A stretch of 60,446 nt of DNA from Rhizobium sp. J15 (GCF_002531825.1 NZ_NWSX01000036.1:1-60446), one strand, 5' to 3'; shown: positions 16,346-25,225, counted from the stretch's first letter. Notes: generated by a model not told the origin, from the sequence alone. A program made the numbers and translations.

Positions 16346-17001
16346 TCGAATTTTCCACCTGGGACATCCTGCGCAATCTGCTGCTGGCGACGCGCTGGAC
16401 CATTCTTCTCTCGCTCGTTTCCTTCGCCGGCGGCGGCGCGGTCGGGCTTTGCCTTCTGTTCCTGCGCATCAGCAAGCGCAAGGGGCTGCGCGTGCTGGCG
16501 AAATATTACATCGAGCTGTTTCAGGGAACGCCGCTGCTGATGCAGCTGTTCATCGCCTTCTTCGGCCTCGGCCTGTTCGGCATCGATGTGCCGGCCTGGC
16601 TTGCGGCGGGCCTGGCGCTGATCCTCTGGACCGCCGCCTTTCTCGCCGAGATCTGGCGCGGCTGCGTCGAAGCCGTCGCCAAGGGGCAGTGGGAGGCTTC
16701 CGCCAGCCTCGGCATGGGCTGGCTGCAGCAGCTGCGCTACGTCGTGCTGCCGCAGGCCATGCGGATTGCCGTTCCGCCGACGGTCGGCTTTTCCGTCCAG
16801 GTCATCAAGGGCACGGCGCTGACCTCGATCATCGGCTTCGTCGAACTTTCCAAGGCCGGAACGATCGTGACCAACGCCACCTTCCAGCCCTTCACCGTCT
16901 ACGGCCTCGTCGCCCTCCTCTATTTCGCGCTCTGCTGGCCCTTGTCCAAGAGCAGCCAGATCCTCGAAAGGAAGCTCAATGTCGCTCATCGAAATCACTG
17001 A
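16342..17001 (+). CDS. Amino-acid ABC transporter permease 2
   Basis: A 219-residue second HisM/GlnP-type permease. It has the N-terminal membrane segment, the conserved ELFQGTPLLMQLF motif and the EAA loop (ASASLGMGWLQQLRYVVLPQAMR). It overlaps permease 1 by 4 bases and the ATPase gene by 23 bases, a tight arrangement typical of one transport complex. Confidence 0.92.
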   Translation: MIEFSTWDILRNLLLATRWTILLSLVSFAGGGAVGLCLLFLRISKRKGLRVLAKYYIELFQGTPLLMQLFIAFFGLGLFGIDVPAWLAAGLALILWTAAFLAEIWRGCVEAVAKGQWEASASLGMGWLQQLRYVVLPQAMRIAVPPTVGFSVQVIKGTALTSIIGFVELSKAGTIVTNATFQPFTVYGLVALLYFALCWPLSKSSQILERKLNVAHRNH

Positions 17002-17704
17002 GGTCCGCAAGAGCTACGGCGACAACGAAGTGCTGAAGGGCATCAATCTCGATGTCGAGCCCGGCGAGGTGATCGCCATCATCGGCAAGAGCGGATCGGG
17101 AAAATCGACGCTGCTGCGCTGCATCAACGGGCTGGAATCGATCACTCAGGGTTCGATCTCGGTGGCCGGAGCCCAGCTCATGGATGACGAGATGCATCTG
17201 AAGGCGCTGCGGCAGAAGGTCGGCATGATCTTCCAGCAGTTCAATCTCTTTCCCCACCTCACCGTCGGCGGCAACGTCATGCTGTCGCAGACCGTGGTCA
17301 AGAAGACGCCGAAGAGCGAGGCGGAAGCCATGGCCCGGCGCATGCTCGACCGCGTCGGACTCGGCCACAAGTTCGATGCCTATCCGGACGAGCTTTCCGG
17401 CGGCCAGCAGCAGCGTGTCGCTATTGCCCGGGCGCTCGCCATGCAGCCGATCGCCCTGCTCTGCGACGAAATCACCTCCGCCCTCGACCCGGAACTGGTG
17501 TCGGAAGTGCTCGCCGTCGTGCGCGAGCTCGCCGCCGAAGGCATGACGCTCTTGATGGTGACGCATGAAATGAAATTCGCCCGCGACGTCTGCTCGCGCG
17601 TCGTCTTCATGCATATGGGCAAGGTGCACGAGATCGGCCCGCCGGAGGAGGTCTTCGCAAACCCGAAAACGGCCGAGCTGAAGCAGTTTCTCGGGCTGCA
17701 TTGA
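16979..17704 (+). CDS. Amino-acid ABC transporter ATP-binding protein (GlnQ type)
   Basis: A 241-residue ATPase with Walker A GKSGSGKST (36-44), signature LSGGQQQR (139-146), and a Walker B/D-loop reading LLCDEITSALDP (160-171). The usual DEPTSALDP has isoleucine for proline here. It powers the two permeases upstream. The ATG at 16979 follows AGGAAG and lies inside the end of permease 2. The gene is followed by a double-hairpin repeat that separates it from the convergent sigma-factor gene. Confidence 0.93.
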   Translation: MSLIEITEVRKSYGDNEVLKGINLDVEPGEVIAIIGKSGSGKSTLLRCINGLESITQGSISVAGAQLMDDEMHLKALRQKVGMIFQQFNLFPHLTVGGNVMLSQTVVKKTPKSEAEAMARRMLDRVGLGHKFDAYPDELSGGQQQRVAIARALAMQPIALLCDEITSALDPELVSEVLAVVRELAAEGMTLLMVTHEMKFARDVCSRVVFMHMGKVHEIGPPEEVFANPKTAELKQFLGLH

Positions 17705-17722
17705 AGCTCGGTCTCGGAGCTC

Positions 17723-17836
17723 AGAGCATGATGCCGAAAAGCGTGAGCGGTTTTCGGACGACATCATGCTCTAACTCTCTAATTTAGAACAGGATGCAGA
17801 TTTTAGGCCGAACGGGCCTAAAATCATCCTGCTCTA
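17723..17836. repeat. Double-hairpin intergenic repeat (copy A)
   Basis: Hairpin 1 runs from AGAGCATGATG (17723-17733) to CATCATGCTCT (17762-17772) with an inner GCCGAAAA...TTTTCGG stem. Hairpin 2 runs from TAGAACAGGATG to CATCCTGCTCTA (17785-17836) with an inner TTTTAGGCC stem. The same element lies in opposite orientation at 40901-41016. Its last three bases are the stop codon of the sigma-factor gene on the minus strand. Confidence 0.85.
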
Positions 17837-18358
17837 GTCAATGAGCTGGTTTCCGAGCAGGGATTGCAGGCATTCGCGGGCGCGGCTGACGCGGCTTTTC
17901 AGCGTGCCGATCCGGCAGCCGCACATTTTGGCGGCATCCTCGTAGCTCGTTCCGGCGGCGACCAGCGTCAGCGCCCGGCGCCTGTCGTCCGACAGAAGCG
18001 TCATCGCATGCTGCAGCTCGCGCTCCCGTAGCGCCCATTCCTGTGTCGGGGCGGTGGCGATCTGTTCCATCGCTGCGTCGATGCCGGCCGGCTCGCGCTT
18101 CTGGCGGCGGTAATTGGTGCAGAAGGTGTTGCGCAGAATGGTGAAGAGCCAGGATTTGAGAGATGTGCCGGGATGATAGAGATGAAGCGAGTTCAATGCC
18201 TTCAGCAAAGTCTCCTGCACGAGATCGTCGATGTCGTCGTCATTGCGCAGGAACCGCCGGGCAAAGGCGCGGAGCGCCGGCGTCAGCTCGACGATTTCGG
18301 ATTCTATCACGGAGGTTTTTTTGCTGTGTGACGCTGGGCGTACGGAAGACAAGGACAT
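17834..18358 (-). CDS. EcfG-like ECF sigma factor
   Basis: A 174-residue ECF sigma factor. Region 2 (about residues 25-95) has RAFARRFLRN, DDLVQETLLKAL and the promoter-melting/-10 part SLKSWLFTILRNTF; region 4 (about 115-170) ends SRVSRARECL. The LRNTF and RRQKRE pieces are those of EcfG, the general stress response sigma factor of alphaproteobacteria. No NepR or PhyR gene lies beside it, so it is more likely an extra EcfG paralogue than the core one. Its target promoters should be GGAAC-N18/19-TT, and two such motifs lie between it and the YciF-like gene. Its TAG stop lies within repeat copy A. Confidence 0.88.
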   Translation of the reverse strand: MSLSSVRPASHSKKTSVIESEIVELTPALRAFARRFLRNDDDIDDLVQETLLKALNSLHLYHPGTSLKSWLFTILRNTFCTNYRRQKREPAGIDAAMEQIATAPTQEWALRERELQHAMTLLSDDRRRALTLVAAGTSYEDAAKMCGCRIGTLKSRVSRARECLQSLLGNQLID

Positions 18359-18557
18359 CTTTTCTCTCCTGGGATGAAGAGGAAAGTTCCGTGCATCCTA
18401 ATCGTTGCGGTACGATATCGGACAAACGCCTCCTTTCGATCGACAGGCCCCCGCGGCGAGCGGGAACAACGGCTTTGCGCAGCGGTTCGGTCGTCGCCGG
18501 TCCCGGCGCTGCCGGGCCGGCCTCTACCTTGGCCGGATGCGTCACGCTTCCCTCACG

Positions 18558-18582
18558 GGAACATCCGGCGAAGGCGAGAGTT
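18558..18582 (+). promoter_or_regulatory. EcfG/RpoE2-type promoter of the YciF-like gene
   Basis: GGAAC (18558-18562), 16 bases, AGTT (18579-18582), 36 bases before the ATG at 18618. A second match (GGAAC at 18463-18467, GGTT at 18484-18487) lies further upstream on the same strand. The position next to an EcfG-like sigma gene and before a typical stress gene makes this the best of the candidates in the window. Confidence 0.55.
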
Positions 18583-18617
18583 TTTTGTCGTCACGACACG
18601 CGCCATAGGAGGACTAA

Positions 18618-19121
18618 ATGGCAACCGAGAAGACTTTGAACGACCTCTTTCTCGATACTCTCAAGGACATCTATTACGCCGAAAAGCAGATCCTGAAGGC
18701 CCTGCCGAAGATGGCCCGCGCCGCGCAATCGGAAGAGGGCAAGGCCGGCTTTCTGCAGCACCGCGACGAGACCCAGGCTCAGGTCGAGCGCCTCGAACAG
18801 GTTTTCGAGATGATCGGCAAGCCGGCGCGCGGCAAGACCTGTGAGGCCATCCAGGGCATCATCGCCGAAGCCGAGGAAATCATGGAGGAGTTCAAGGGCA
18901 CGGTCGCCCTCGACGCCGGCCTGATTTCATCCGCGCAGGCCGTCGAGCATTACGAGATCGCCCGCTACGGCACGCTGATCGCCTGGGCCAAGCAGCTCGG
19001 CCTGAAGGACGCCGTTCCGCTGCTGCAGGCAACGCTCGCCGAAGAAGAAGCAACCGACAAGAAGCTCACGCAGATCGCCGAGTCCTCCGCCAACCTGAAG
19101 GGCAAGGGCAAGGCGGCCTGA
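18618..19121 (+). CDS. YciF-type ferritin-like protein (DUF892)
   Basis: A 167-residue helical protein of the DUF892/YciF family: NDLFLDTLKDIYYAEKQILKALPKMA at the start, repeated E...H / E-x-x-H metal-ligand positions (HRDET, VEHYEIARYG), ending in a basic Lys-rich tail. These proteins form four-helix bundles related to ferritin and are induced by stress; their exact role is unresolved. TAGGAGGA precedes the ATG. Expression is probably from the EcfG-type promoter at 18558, and a clear terminator follows. Confidence 0.92.
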   Translation: MATEKTLNDLFLDTLKDIYYAEKQILKALPKMARAAQSEEGKAGFLQHRDETQAQVERLEQVFEMIGKPARGKTCEAIQGIIAEAEEIMEEFKGTVALDAGLISSAQAVEHYEIARYGTLIAWAKQLGLKDAVPLLQATLAEEEATDKKLTQIAESSANLKGKGKAA

Positions 19122-19134
19122 GCCGCCCACCCCA

Positions 19135-19167
19135 GCATCGGCCGCCTCGTGGCGGCCGTGCTTTTTT
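19135..19167 (+). terminator. Rho-independent terminator after YciF-like gene
   Basis: CGGCCGCC-TCGT-GGCGGCCG (19139-19158), extended by GCA/TGC, followed by a run of six T at 19162-19167. It ends the stress gene before the convergent GH32 gene. Confidence 0.85.
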
Positions 19168-19184
19168 CCTGGGTTCCCTCCAGA

Positions 19185-20903
19185 TCAAAGACCGAGCTGC
19201 CAGATTTCGGCGGCGATAATATTTCCCTCCGGCGCAACAAGACGCGCGGCACTGACGCCCTTGAAGCCGGGCAGGCGCTTGGTTCCCGTCCACCGGCCAT
19301 CGTCGGCAAAGATCTCGATCGAGCCTGCATCGAGGAAGATCCGGATGGTCGACGGGCGCGCGCCGGCGGCGATGTAGCGGGGCGATGGCTTGGTATTCGC
19401 CGCCGAGAAGGGAATGCTCAGCCCATCCTCGTTCAGCTGCACCGCGACCGTCGCGGCGCAATGTTCGAGATCGAGGCGGAAAGCGTTGCCGGGCTGGCCG
19501 AGGGTAAGCAGGATTTCGACCGAGCCGTTGGCGAGATCGACGATCCGGCCATCGAGAAGGCCTCCGGCATTCAGCCGGCGCTGCCGCAGGCTTTCGACAG
19601 CCGAGACCGGCGGCGTGATCAGCGCGCCGTCTTGCAAGGCCAGCCGGCGCGGCAGGGTCATGGCCGTCGGCATGTCGATCTCTCTCGAGATATCCGTCCA
19701 GTTCGCGAGCCAGGCAATGCCGATCGGGCCGGTCTCGTCGACGAAGGCCTGGAAGGCGTAGGCGTCGGTGCCGAAATCCAGTTCCTGTTCGAATTCCACC
19801 GAGAAGCTGCGGCCATCGAAACGGCCGACGGTCGCAAGCGTCATGTTGCGCCGGCCGGTCGCCGGATCGCGGCTGGTCAGCAGACCGAAGATCAGCGCCC
19901 AGCGCGTCGCCGGGTCGTTGGCGGGACCGTCGAGCGGCAGCATGCAGGGGCATTCCGCCGCCGTCATCCCGAAGCGGTTCTCGCGGTGCAGCGTGCCGAG
20001 GAAGGTCCATCCCGCCGCCGCGGCCGGATCGTCGGTTTCGTAGAGCAGGATGACGCCGCCCTCGCGGTCGCGCGTGCCGAGCAGCATCTTCCATTTGCCG
20101 TCGGGACCCCGGAAGACGTACGGGTCGCGGAAATCGGTCGTGAGGCCGAGACCTTCGGGACGCGCCGGCAGGATCAGATCCGCCGGCTCGACACTGACGA
20201 GATCGCGGCTGGTGGCGGTGAACTGAACCTGCTCCTCCGGCTGCCGGTCCTTCATATGCTCGGTGAAGAAAATGCGAAGCCCGGCTTCGTCGCCGGCAAG
20301 AGCGATGGCGGAGCCGGAAAATGCCCCGCCCCGCCCGTCGGCCCGGGTGGAGATCTCATCCGAAGGCGGAAGGAAGATCGGGAGATGCGTCCAGCGAAGA
20401 TAATCGTCCGAGACCGCATGACCCCAATGCATGTTGTTCCACCGCAGGCTATGGGGATAGTGCTGGTAAAAGAGGTGCGGCCTGCCGCCGAACCTTCCGA
20501 ACCCGTTGGGATCGTTCATCCAGCCGAAGGGCGGGCGGAAATGATAGCCGCCCGGCACTTCGGGGGCGGCATTGGCGGGGCCGACATGCAGCAGCCGGAT
20601 GCCTTCTTCGAGCACGCGGGGCTCAAGGAAGGCGTAGAGGACCGAGACCTCGGTCGTCGCGGGATCGTAGGAGAAGGCGGTCTCTCCGCCGCGTTCCAGC
20701 GTCAGCGGCCGAAACGCAAATTCGTCATGATTTGAGGTTTCGACAGCGCCGGCCGGGTCCCCGTCGACATGCGCCGTCAGCCTTCCCAGTGCGTCGCCGT
20801 GCGCGGCCCTGATCCAGGCGTGGATCGTGGCGCCTGCGGGCAGGACGGCGCTGATCGTCTCCAGCCGCATTTCATCGGAGGGAGAAATCGCTTGGCTTGT
20901 CAT
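19185..20903 (-). CDS. GH32 beta-fructosidase (levanase/sucrase-like), cytoplasmic
   Basis: A 572-residue glycoside hydrolase family 32 enzyme. The nucleophile aspartate lies in WMNDPNG (128-134), the transition-state RDP motif in TDFRDPYVF, and the acid/base glutamate in AECPCM. A C-terminal beta-sandwich follows the five-blade propeller, and an extra N-terminal domain of about 115 residues precedes it. There is no signal peptide, so it acts in the cytoplasm on imported beta-fructosides such as sucrose or fructo-oligosaccharides. I start at the ATG at 20903; a TTG at 20906 adds one residue. It is the last gene of the LacI-controlled ABC operon, immediately after the permease. Confidence 0.92.
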   Translation of the reverse strand: MTSQAISPSDEMRLETISAVLPAGATIHAWIRAAHGDALGRLTAHVDGDPAGAVETSNHDEFAFRPLTLERGGETAFSYDPATTEVSVLYAFLEPRVLEEGIRLLHVGPANAAPEVPGGYHFRPPFGWMNDPNGFGRFGGRPHLFYQHYPHSLRWNNMHWGHAVSDDYLRWTHLPIFLPPSDEISTRADGRGGAFSGSAIALAGDEAGLRIFFTEHMKDRQPEEQVQFTATSRDLVSVEPADLILPARPEGLGLTTDFRDPYVFRGPDGKWKMLLGTRDREGGVILLYETDDPAAAAGWTFLGTLHRENRFGMTAAECPCMLPLDGPANDPATRWALIFGLLTSRDPATGRRNMTLATVGRFDGRSFSVEFEQELDFGTDAYAFQAFVDETGPIGIAWLANWTDISREIDMPTAMTLPRRLALQDGALITPPVSAVESLRQRRLNAGGLLDGRIVDLANGSVEILLTLGQPGNAFRLDLEHCAATVAVQLNEDGLSIPFSAANTKPSPRYIAAGARPSTIRIFLDAGSIEIFADDGRWTGTKRLPGFKGVSAARLVAPEGNIIAAEIWQLGL

Positions 20904-20907
20904 CAAT

Positions 20908-21801
20908 TCAACCTTTCACGGCAGAGCCGATAAAGGAACTCACGAACCAGCGCTGGAAGGCGAGGTAGAGCCCCAGGATCGGGATCATCATCAAGACGGA
21001 GGCCGCCATCGCCCGATCCCAGTAGATGCTGTCCTGTCCGAAGAAGGTGGCGATGGCCACCGCGATCGGCCGGGCATAATCGGTCTGCGTGACGAGGATC
21101 GGCCAGAGATACTGGTTCCAGGTCTCGATGCCCATGAGGATCGATACGGTGGCAAGGGCCGGCAGGCTGAGCGGCAGGAAGATGGAGCGATAGGCCCGGA
21201 AAAACGAGGCGCCGTCGATCTCGGCGGCCTCCAGCAGTTCCTTCGGCAACTGTGCGAAGAACTGGTAGAACAGGAAGATATAGAGCGGGCTCGCGACCCA
21301 GGGCACGATTTGCACCGCGAAGGTGTCGGACATGCCCGCCCTGGACACCATGATCACCAGCGGCATGATGATGCTTTCCTGCGGGATCACATAAAGCGCG
21401 ATCACGATCGACAGGATGACGGCGCGGCCCTTGAGCGAGCCCCAGGCCAGAACGAAGCCGGCCATCGAATTGACGATCAGGCCGGAGCAGACCGTGGCTA
21501 TCAGGATGATCAGCGAGTTGATGAGGTAGCGCCCGAAGGCGAGCTCGCCGGAGAGATGGCCGACCTCGGCATAGTTGGACAGCGTCGGGTTCGACACCCA
21601 GAAGGCCCGGAAGCTGCCCATGTCGGCCAGGATCTGGAACCGGTCGTCCTTGAGGCTGGCGACGACGAGCAGCAGCAACGGAGAGACGATCACCAATGCG
21701 ATGATGAAGATGCAGACGGTCTGGACGGTGCGCAGAACCCTGGTGGCGGAACGCGGCCGCGCGGCGCGGGCCTGCGGGATCGAGAGAGCGATATCAGACA
21801 T
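20908..21801 (-). CDS. Sugar ABC transporter permease, MalG type
   Basis: A 297-residue CUT1 inner-membrane permease with six membrane segments and the EAA loop ELLEAAEIDGASFFRAYRSIFLPLSLPAL. Its start overlaps the end of the MalF-type gene by 8 bases, and its end is 4 bases before the GH32 start, so all are cotranslated. It forms the translocation pore with the MalF-type subunit. No ATPase gene is present in this operon; a shared one from elsewhere (such as the UgpC/MsmK-like protein at 47594) would have to serve. Confidence 0.93.
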   Translation of the reverse strand: MSDIALSIPQARAARPRSATRVLRTVQTVCIFIIALVIVSPLLLLVVASLKDDRFQILADMGSFRAFWVSNPTLSNYAEVGHLSGELAFGRYLINSLIILIATVCSGLIVNSMAGFVLAWGSLKGRAVILSIVIALYVIPQESIIMPLVIMVSRAGMSDTFAVQIVPWVASPLYIFLFYQFFAQLPKELLEAAEIDGASFFRAYRSIFLPLSLPALATVSILMGIETWNQYLWPILVTQTDYARPIAVAIATFFGQDSIYWDRAMAASVLMMIPILGLYLAFQRWFVSSFIGSAVKG

Positions 21802-22732
21802 CGAAGCGCCTCAGGAGCTGGCGCTGGATCAGCGCGATGACGAGAACGATCACGAACAGGATGACCGAGACGGCGGAGGCATAGCCCATCTTCTGCTCTT
21901 CGAAGCCGGCGCGGACCATGTAATGCACGACGGTTTCGGTGCTGCTCTTCGGCCCGCCCTGCGTGAGAATGGCGACCTGGGTATAGAGCTTGAAGGCCTG
22001 GATGGTGGTGATGACGAGCACGAAGACATGGGTCGGCCTGAGGCCGGGCATGGTCACGTGCCAGAAGCGGCGGAAGGCATTGGCGCCGTCGATCTTGGCG
22101 GCATCGTAGAGCTCGTCGGGAATGCCCTGAAGGCCGGCGAGATAGACGATCATCTGGAAACCGTAGGCCTGCCAGGCCGAGAGCAGCACGAGCGAGAACA
22201 TCGCCCATTGCGGATCGCCGAGCCAATCGATCGGCTGGATCGCCCCGCCGGAGAGGAAGCCGAGGATCTGGTTGAACGGCCCGGTGGGATACTGGAACAG
22301 CGTGCCCCAGATGACGCAGACCACGACCATGGAGGTGATCGCCGGCAGGAAGAACATGCCGCGCAGCAGATTGCGCAACGGCAGCTTCTGATGAAGCAGC
22401 AGAGCCGTCGCGAAAGCGAGGCCGCACTGCGCCGGTATGATCCAGAAGGTGAAGCGCGAGACGTTCCAAAGGGCGGTCCAGAACAGATCGTCCTGGAAGA
22501 TGCGGATGAAATTGTTGAACCAGACGAAGCGGACGGGCGTCGGCCGCGGCACCAGGGGCTGGTTGGTCATCGCCGTCCAGAAGGACAGGAGGAACGGCAG
22601 GATCAGGAAGAGGGTCAGCAGGATGACGGCGGGTGCCAGCATGGCCGCTTCCTGCATCAGCCGTCCCTTGTCATGTCGGCGTGCCGGAGCCTTTCGGACG
22701 AGTGGTGACGATGTCGCTTGTTGCATGGCCAT
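21794..22732 (-). CDS. Sugar ABC transporter permease, MalF type
   Basis: A 312-residue CUT1 permease with a polar N-terminal tail, six membrane segments and the EAA loop ELYDAAKIDGANAFRRFWHVTMPGL. GAGGAGGAA stands just before the ATG at 22732. It pairs with the MalG-type subunit. The likely substrate is a beta-fructoside, judged from the GH32 gene in the same operon. Confidence 0.93.
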   Translation of the reverse strand: MAMQQATSSPLVRKAPARRHDKGRLMQEAAMLAPAVILLTLFLILPFLLSFWTAMTNQPLVPRPTPVRFVWFNNFIRIFQDDLFWTALWNVSRFTFWIIPAQCGLAFATALLLHQKLPLRNLLRGMFFLPAITSMVVVCVIWGTLFQYPTGPFNQILGFLSGGAIQPIDWLGDPQWAMFSLVLLSAWQAYGFQMIVYLAGLQGIPDELYDAAKIDGANAFRRFWHVTMPGLRPTHVFVLVITTIQAFKLYTQVAILTQGGPKSSTETVVHYMVRAGFEEQKMGYASAVSVILFVIVLVIALIQRQLLRRFDV

Positions 22733-22765
22733 GTGGTTCCTCCTCTCCAGCCGGGACGCCGGTCT

Positions 22766-22800
22766 CGCCCTGCAGTGCCCGGCGGGGACATTGCAGGGCG
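22766..22800 (-). other. Hairpin between binding-protein and permease genes
   Basis: CGCCCTGCA (22766-22774) and TGCAGGGCG (22792-22800) form a perfect 9-base stem, 8 bases past the stop of the binding-protein gene. No T-tract follows on the minus strand, so it is more likely an mRNA stabiliser or partial terminator. Confidence 0.6.
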
Positions 22801-22807
22801 ATCACGC

Positions 22808-24100
22808 CTATTGCTCTTCGCCGAACGGCGGGTAGCCGTCATTGTCCTCGATATCCTGGTCGATCTTCTCGGCGGCCGATGTCAGCGCCTCCTTCGGATC
22901 GCCGCCATTGAACACTTCGTCGACGGCCTGCATGAAGGCGGCGGTGATGGTGGGATAGGCCGGGTGCGGCGGGCGGGCGACGGCCGTCTTCGACGCCTGT
23001 TCGAAGGCGATCGCCATCGGGCCGCCGGGAGCATAGAGCGGAGATTCGGCGGCGAAGCTCTTCAGGCCGGGATAGCCGGACTGGCTTGCTACGAAGGCCC
23101 TGTATTCCTTGTCCTTCAGCAGGAAGCTGATGAACTTGCCAGCGATATCGGGATGGGCCGACGTCTTGGTGACCGCCCAGATCCAGGTGCCGTCAGGGCT
23201 CGCGCCCTTGGCGCCGAACTTCGGCAGCGGCAGCACGACGATATTGTCTTTCATGGTCGCGGCGGCCTCGGCATAGACCCAGTGTCCGCCGAGTGCGAGG
23301 GCCGCCGGATTGCCTTCGGCGAAGAACTGATTGGTTCCGGCCGACTGCGGCACGACCCAGCCGTTCTTGACCCATTTCTGCATCATGGCAAGCGCATCGA
23401 CGCAGGCGTCGCTGTCCAGCGTGCCCTCGGATTTCCAGGCCTTGCGGTCGATGAGATCACAGCCGGCCGATTGCAGGATCGGGCCATAGGCATAGGTGAT
23501 CCATTCGGTCTTGATGCCGTAGCCGCGGAAGGTGTCGATCGGCCATTTCACGCCGTCGAGCTTGGAAAGCTTCTCCAGATAGGTTTCGAATTCCTCCCGC
23601 GTCCAGGCGTCGTCGACGGATTTCGGGATGCGGGCGCCGATCGCTTCGAGATATTTCTTGTTGCCGTAGAGCACGACCGAGGAGTCGGTGAGGCCGATCG
23701 CATAGAGGTCCTTGTCGATCGGGTATGTGCCCTGGGCGATGTTGGACTCCGTCATGTCTTCGACGACATCCTTGTCGATCAGCGGCTTGATCGGCTGAAG
23801 ATAGCCCGACCAGACGTAATTGGCGAGGAACGGCGCATCGAGCTCCATGACGTCGGGCAGCTGCTTGGCCATGACGGCGGCGCTGAACTTCTCGTTATAG
23901 GCATCGTGCGGCGCATAGATGAACTGCACGTCGACATCGGGATTGGCGGCCTCGAAGCGTTCGGCGACCTTGCCATAGGCGGCGACGAAACCCGGGTCGC
24001 CCTGATGCATGACCTGGATGACGGTTTTCTCGGCTGCCTGCGCCCATGGCGCAAGGAGCGCTGAGGACAGGGCCAGAGTCCAAAGTAAACGTTTACCCAT
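22808..24100 (-). CDS. Sugar ABC transporter, periplasmic binding protein
   Basis: A 430-residue CUT1 solute-binding protein. The signal peptide is about residues 1-22 (ending WAQAAEK), followed by the family pattern FEAANPDVDVQFIYAPHDAYNEKF and a C-terminal FISFLLKDKEYRAFVASQSGYPGLK. It binds a sugar in the periplasm for the MalF/MalG-type permeases. AGGAGGAATTCTA precedes the ATG. Its first codons contain the palindrome GTAAACGTTTAC, a typical LacI-family operator, so initiation of its message may be controlled there. Confidence 0.93.
   Translation of the reverse strand: MGKRLLWTLALSSALLAPWAQAAEKTVIQVMHQGDPGFVAAYGKVAERFEAANPDVDVQFIYAPHDAYNEKFSAAVMAKQLPDVMELDAPFLANYVWSGYLQPIKPLIDKDVVEDMTESNIAQGTYPIDKDLYAIGLTDSSVVLYGNKKYLEAIGARIPKSVDDAWTREEFETYLEKLSKLDGVKWPIDTFRGYGIKTEWITYAYGPILQSAGCDLIDRKAWKSEGTLDSDACVDALAMMQKWVKNGWVVPQSAGTNQFFAEGNPAALALGGHWVYAEAAATMKDNIVVLPLPKFGAKGASPDGTWIWAVTKTSAHPDIAGKFISFLLKDKEYRAFVASQSGYPGLKSFAAESPLYAPGGPMAIAFEQASKTAVARPPHPAYPTITAAFMQAVDEVFNGGDPKEALTSAAEKIDQDIEDNDGYPPFGEEQ
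24085..24096. promoter_or_regulatory. LacI-family operator inside the start of the binding-protein gene
   Basis: GTAAACGTTTAC is a perfect 12-base palindrome with the central CG of LacI-type operators. It covers codons 2-5 of the binding-protein gene, just downstream of the LacI gene. Confidence 0.6.
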
Positions 24101-24136
24101 TAGAATTCCTCCTCCATTGAATGGGCCTGTTTCAAT

Positions 24137-25141
24137 TTATACGGATGCCCGCTCCACCAGCTGGAACGGCAGTTTCTGCACCCCGACCGGGACCCGGTCT
24201 TCGGCAAGCAGGATTTGCGCGGCCTGACGGCCCATGGCGCGATGAGGAAGCGCCATGGTGGTCAGCGGCGGGTCGAGGCGCGAGGCGATCTCGACCTGGT
24301 TGTCGAAGCTCGCGACGGCGACGTCATCGGGAATGGCGGCACCCGCCCGGCGCAGCGCGGCATAGACTTCCATGGCCACGCGGTCATTGCCGCACAGGAT
24401 GGCATCGGGGCGCTGGGGCCCGTTCATCAGTTCATGGACATGCTCGGCGACGAGGCTGTGCGCCCGGTCGCTGTAGATCGCCTTGCTGACGGCGGGCAGC
24501 ACGATAGCGCCGGCTCCATCGATGCCGGCATGATCGAGCGCCTGGCGGAAACCGAGTTCACGCAGTTCGCCGGCGAGCAGCCCGGGCAGGTTGATGAAGG
24601 CGATGTTGCGCCGGCCGGCATCGATCAGATAGTTGGTGATCTCGAGTGCCGCCCCGGTTTCATCGGGCACCAGCGAGGTCACGCGGTCGTTGGCATCCCG
24701 GCAGTTGATCATGACGCCGACCGCATCGGCAAATTCGGGCGGCAGGTCGACGCTCTTGTGATACATGGCGGCATAGGCGATCGCCCGCGGGCGAAAGCGC
24801 CGCATCTCGTCGAGGATCGAGGCTATGCTGCGGTGGCCGCCGAGCGTCATGGCGAAGACGGCCATATCGGCGGCGCGCACGGCGCCGTCGAGCCCCCGGA
24901 TAATCTCGGTGGCGAAAGGCGAGGTGATCAGATCGTCGGCGACGAGGCCGACGAGCGGCATCCAGCCCTGTCGCATGCTGCGCGCGGCGAAGTTGGTGAC
25001 ATAGCCGAGCTCCTCGGCGATCTCCTTGATCCGCTGCCGGGTTTCCTCCGACATGCGCGCCGAGCCGCCATGCAAGGCGCCCGAGACGGTCTTGACGGAA
25101 ACGCCGGCGCGTGCGGCTATATCGTTGAGCGAGGCGGTCAC
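24137..25141 (-). CDS. LacI-family transcriptional regulator
   Basis: A 334-residue repressor: an N-terminal LacI helix-turn-helix (LNDIAARAGVSVKTVSGALHG), a hinge helix, and a periplasmic-binding-protein-like effector domain (PLVGLVADDL to the C-terminus). The start is GTG at 25141. It is the first gene of the operon with the sugar ABC genes and GH32 and probably controls it in response to a fructoside. Operator-like palindromes lie before it (25153-25170) and before the binding-protein gene. Confidence 0.92.
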   Translation of the reverse strand: MTASLNDIAARAGVSVKTVSGALHGGSARMSEETRQRIKEIAEELGYVTNFAARSMRQGWMPLVGLVADDLITSPFATEIIRGLDGAVRAADMAVFAMTLGGHRSIASILDEMRRFRPRAIAYAAMYHKSVDLPPEFADAVGVMINCRDANDRVTSLVPDETGAALEITNYLIDAGRRNIAFINLPGLLAGELRELGFRQALDHAGIDGAGAIVLPAVSKAIYSDRAHSLVAEHVHELMNGPQRPDAILCGNDRVAMEVYAALRRAGAAIPDDVAVASFDNQVEIASRLDPPLTTMALPHRAMGRQAAQILLAEDRVPVGVQKLPFQLVERASV

Positions 25142-25152
25142 TGGGTTCGCTT

Positions 25153-25170
25153 TGGGTTATCGATTACCCA
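25153..25170. promoter_or_regulatory. Operator-like palindrome before lacI gene
   Basis: The 18 bases TGGGTTATCGATTACCCA form a palindrome with one mismatched pair, centred on TCGA, 12 bases upstream of the GTG start. On the minus strand TTGACT at 25201-25196 could serve as -35, which would put this operator over the transcription start. Confidence 0.5.
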
Positions 25171-25225
25171 TATCGGTACCAATCCCTTTCCGATGAGTCA
25201 AGCGGGTGAAAATCCCCTGCCCTGT

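Noticed and set aside
18359..18617. EcfG-type promoter for the sigma gene itself
   Set aside because: The GGAAC on the minus strand (18390-18386) has no TT at the right distance. Only plus-strand matches toward the YciF-like gene fit.
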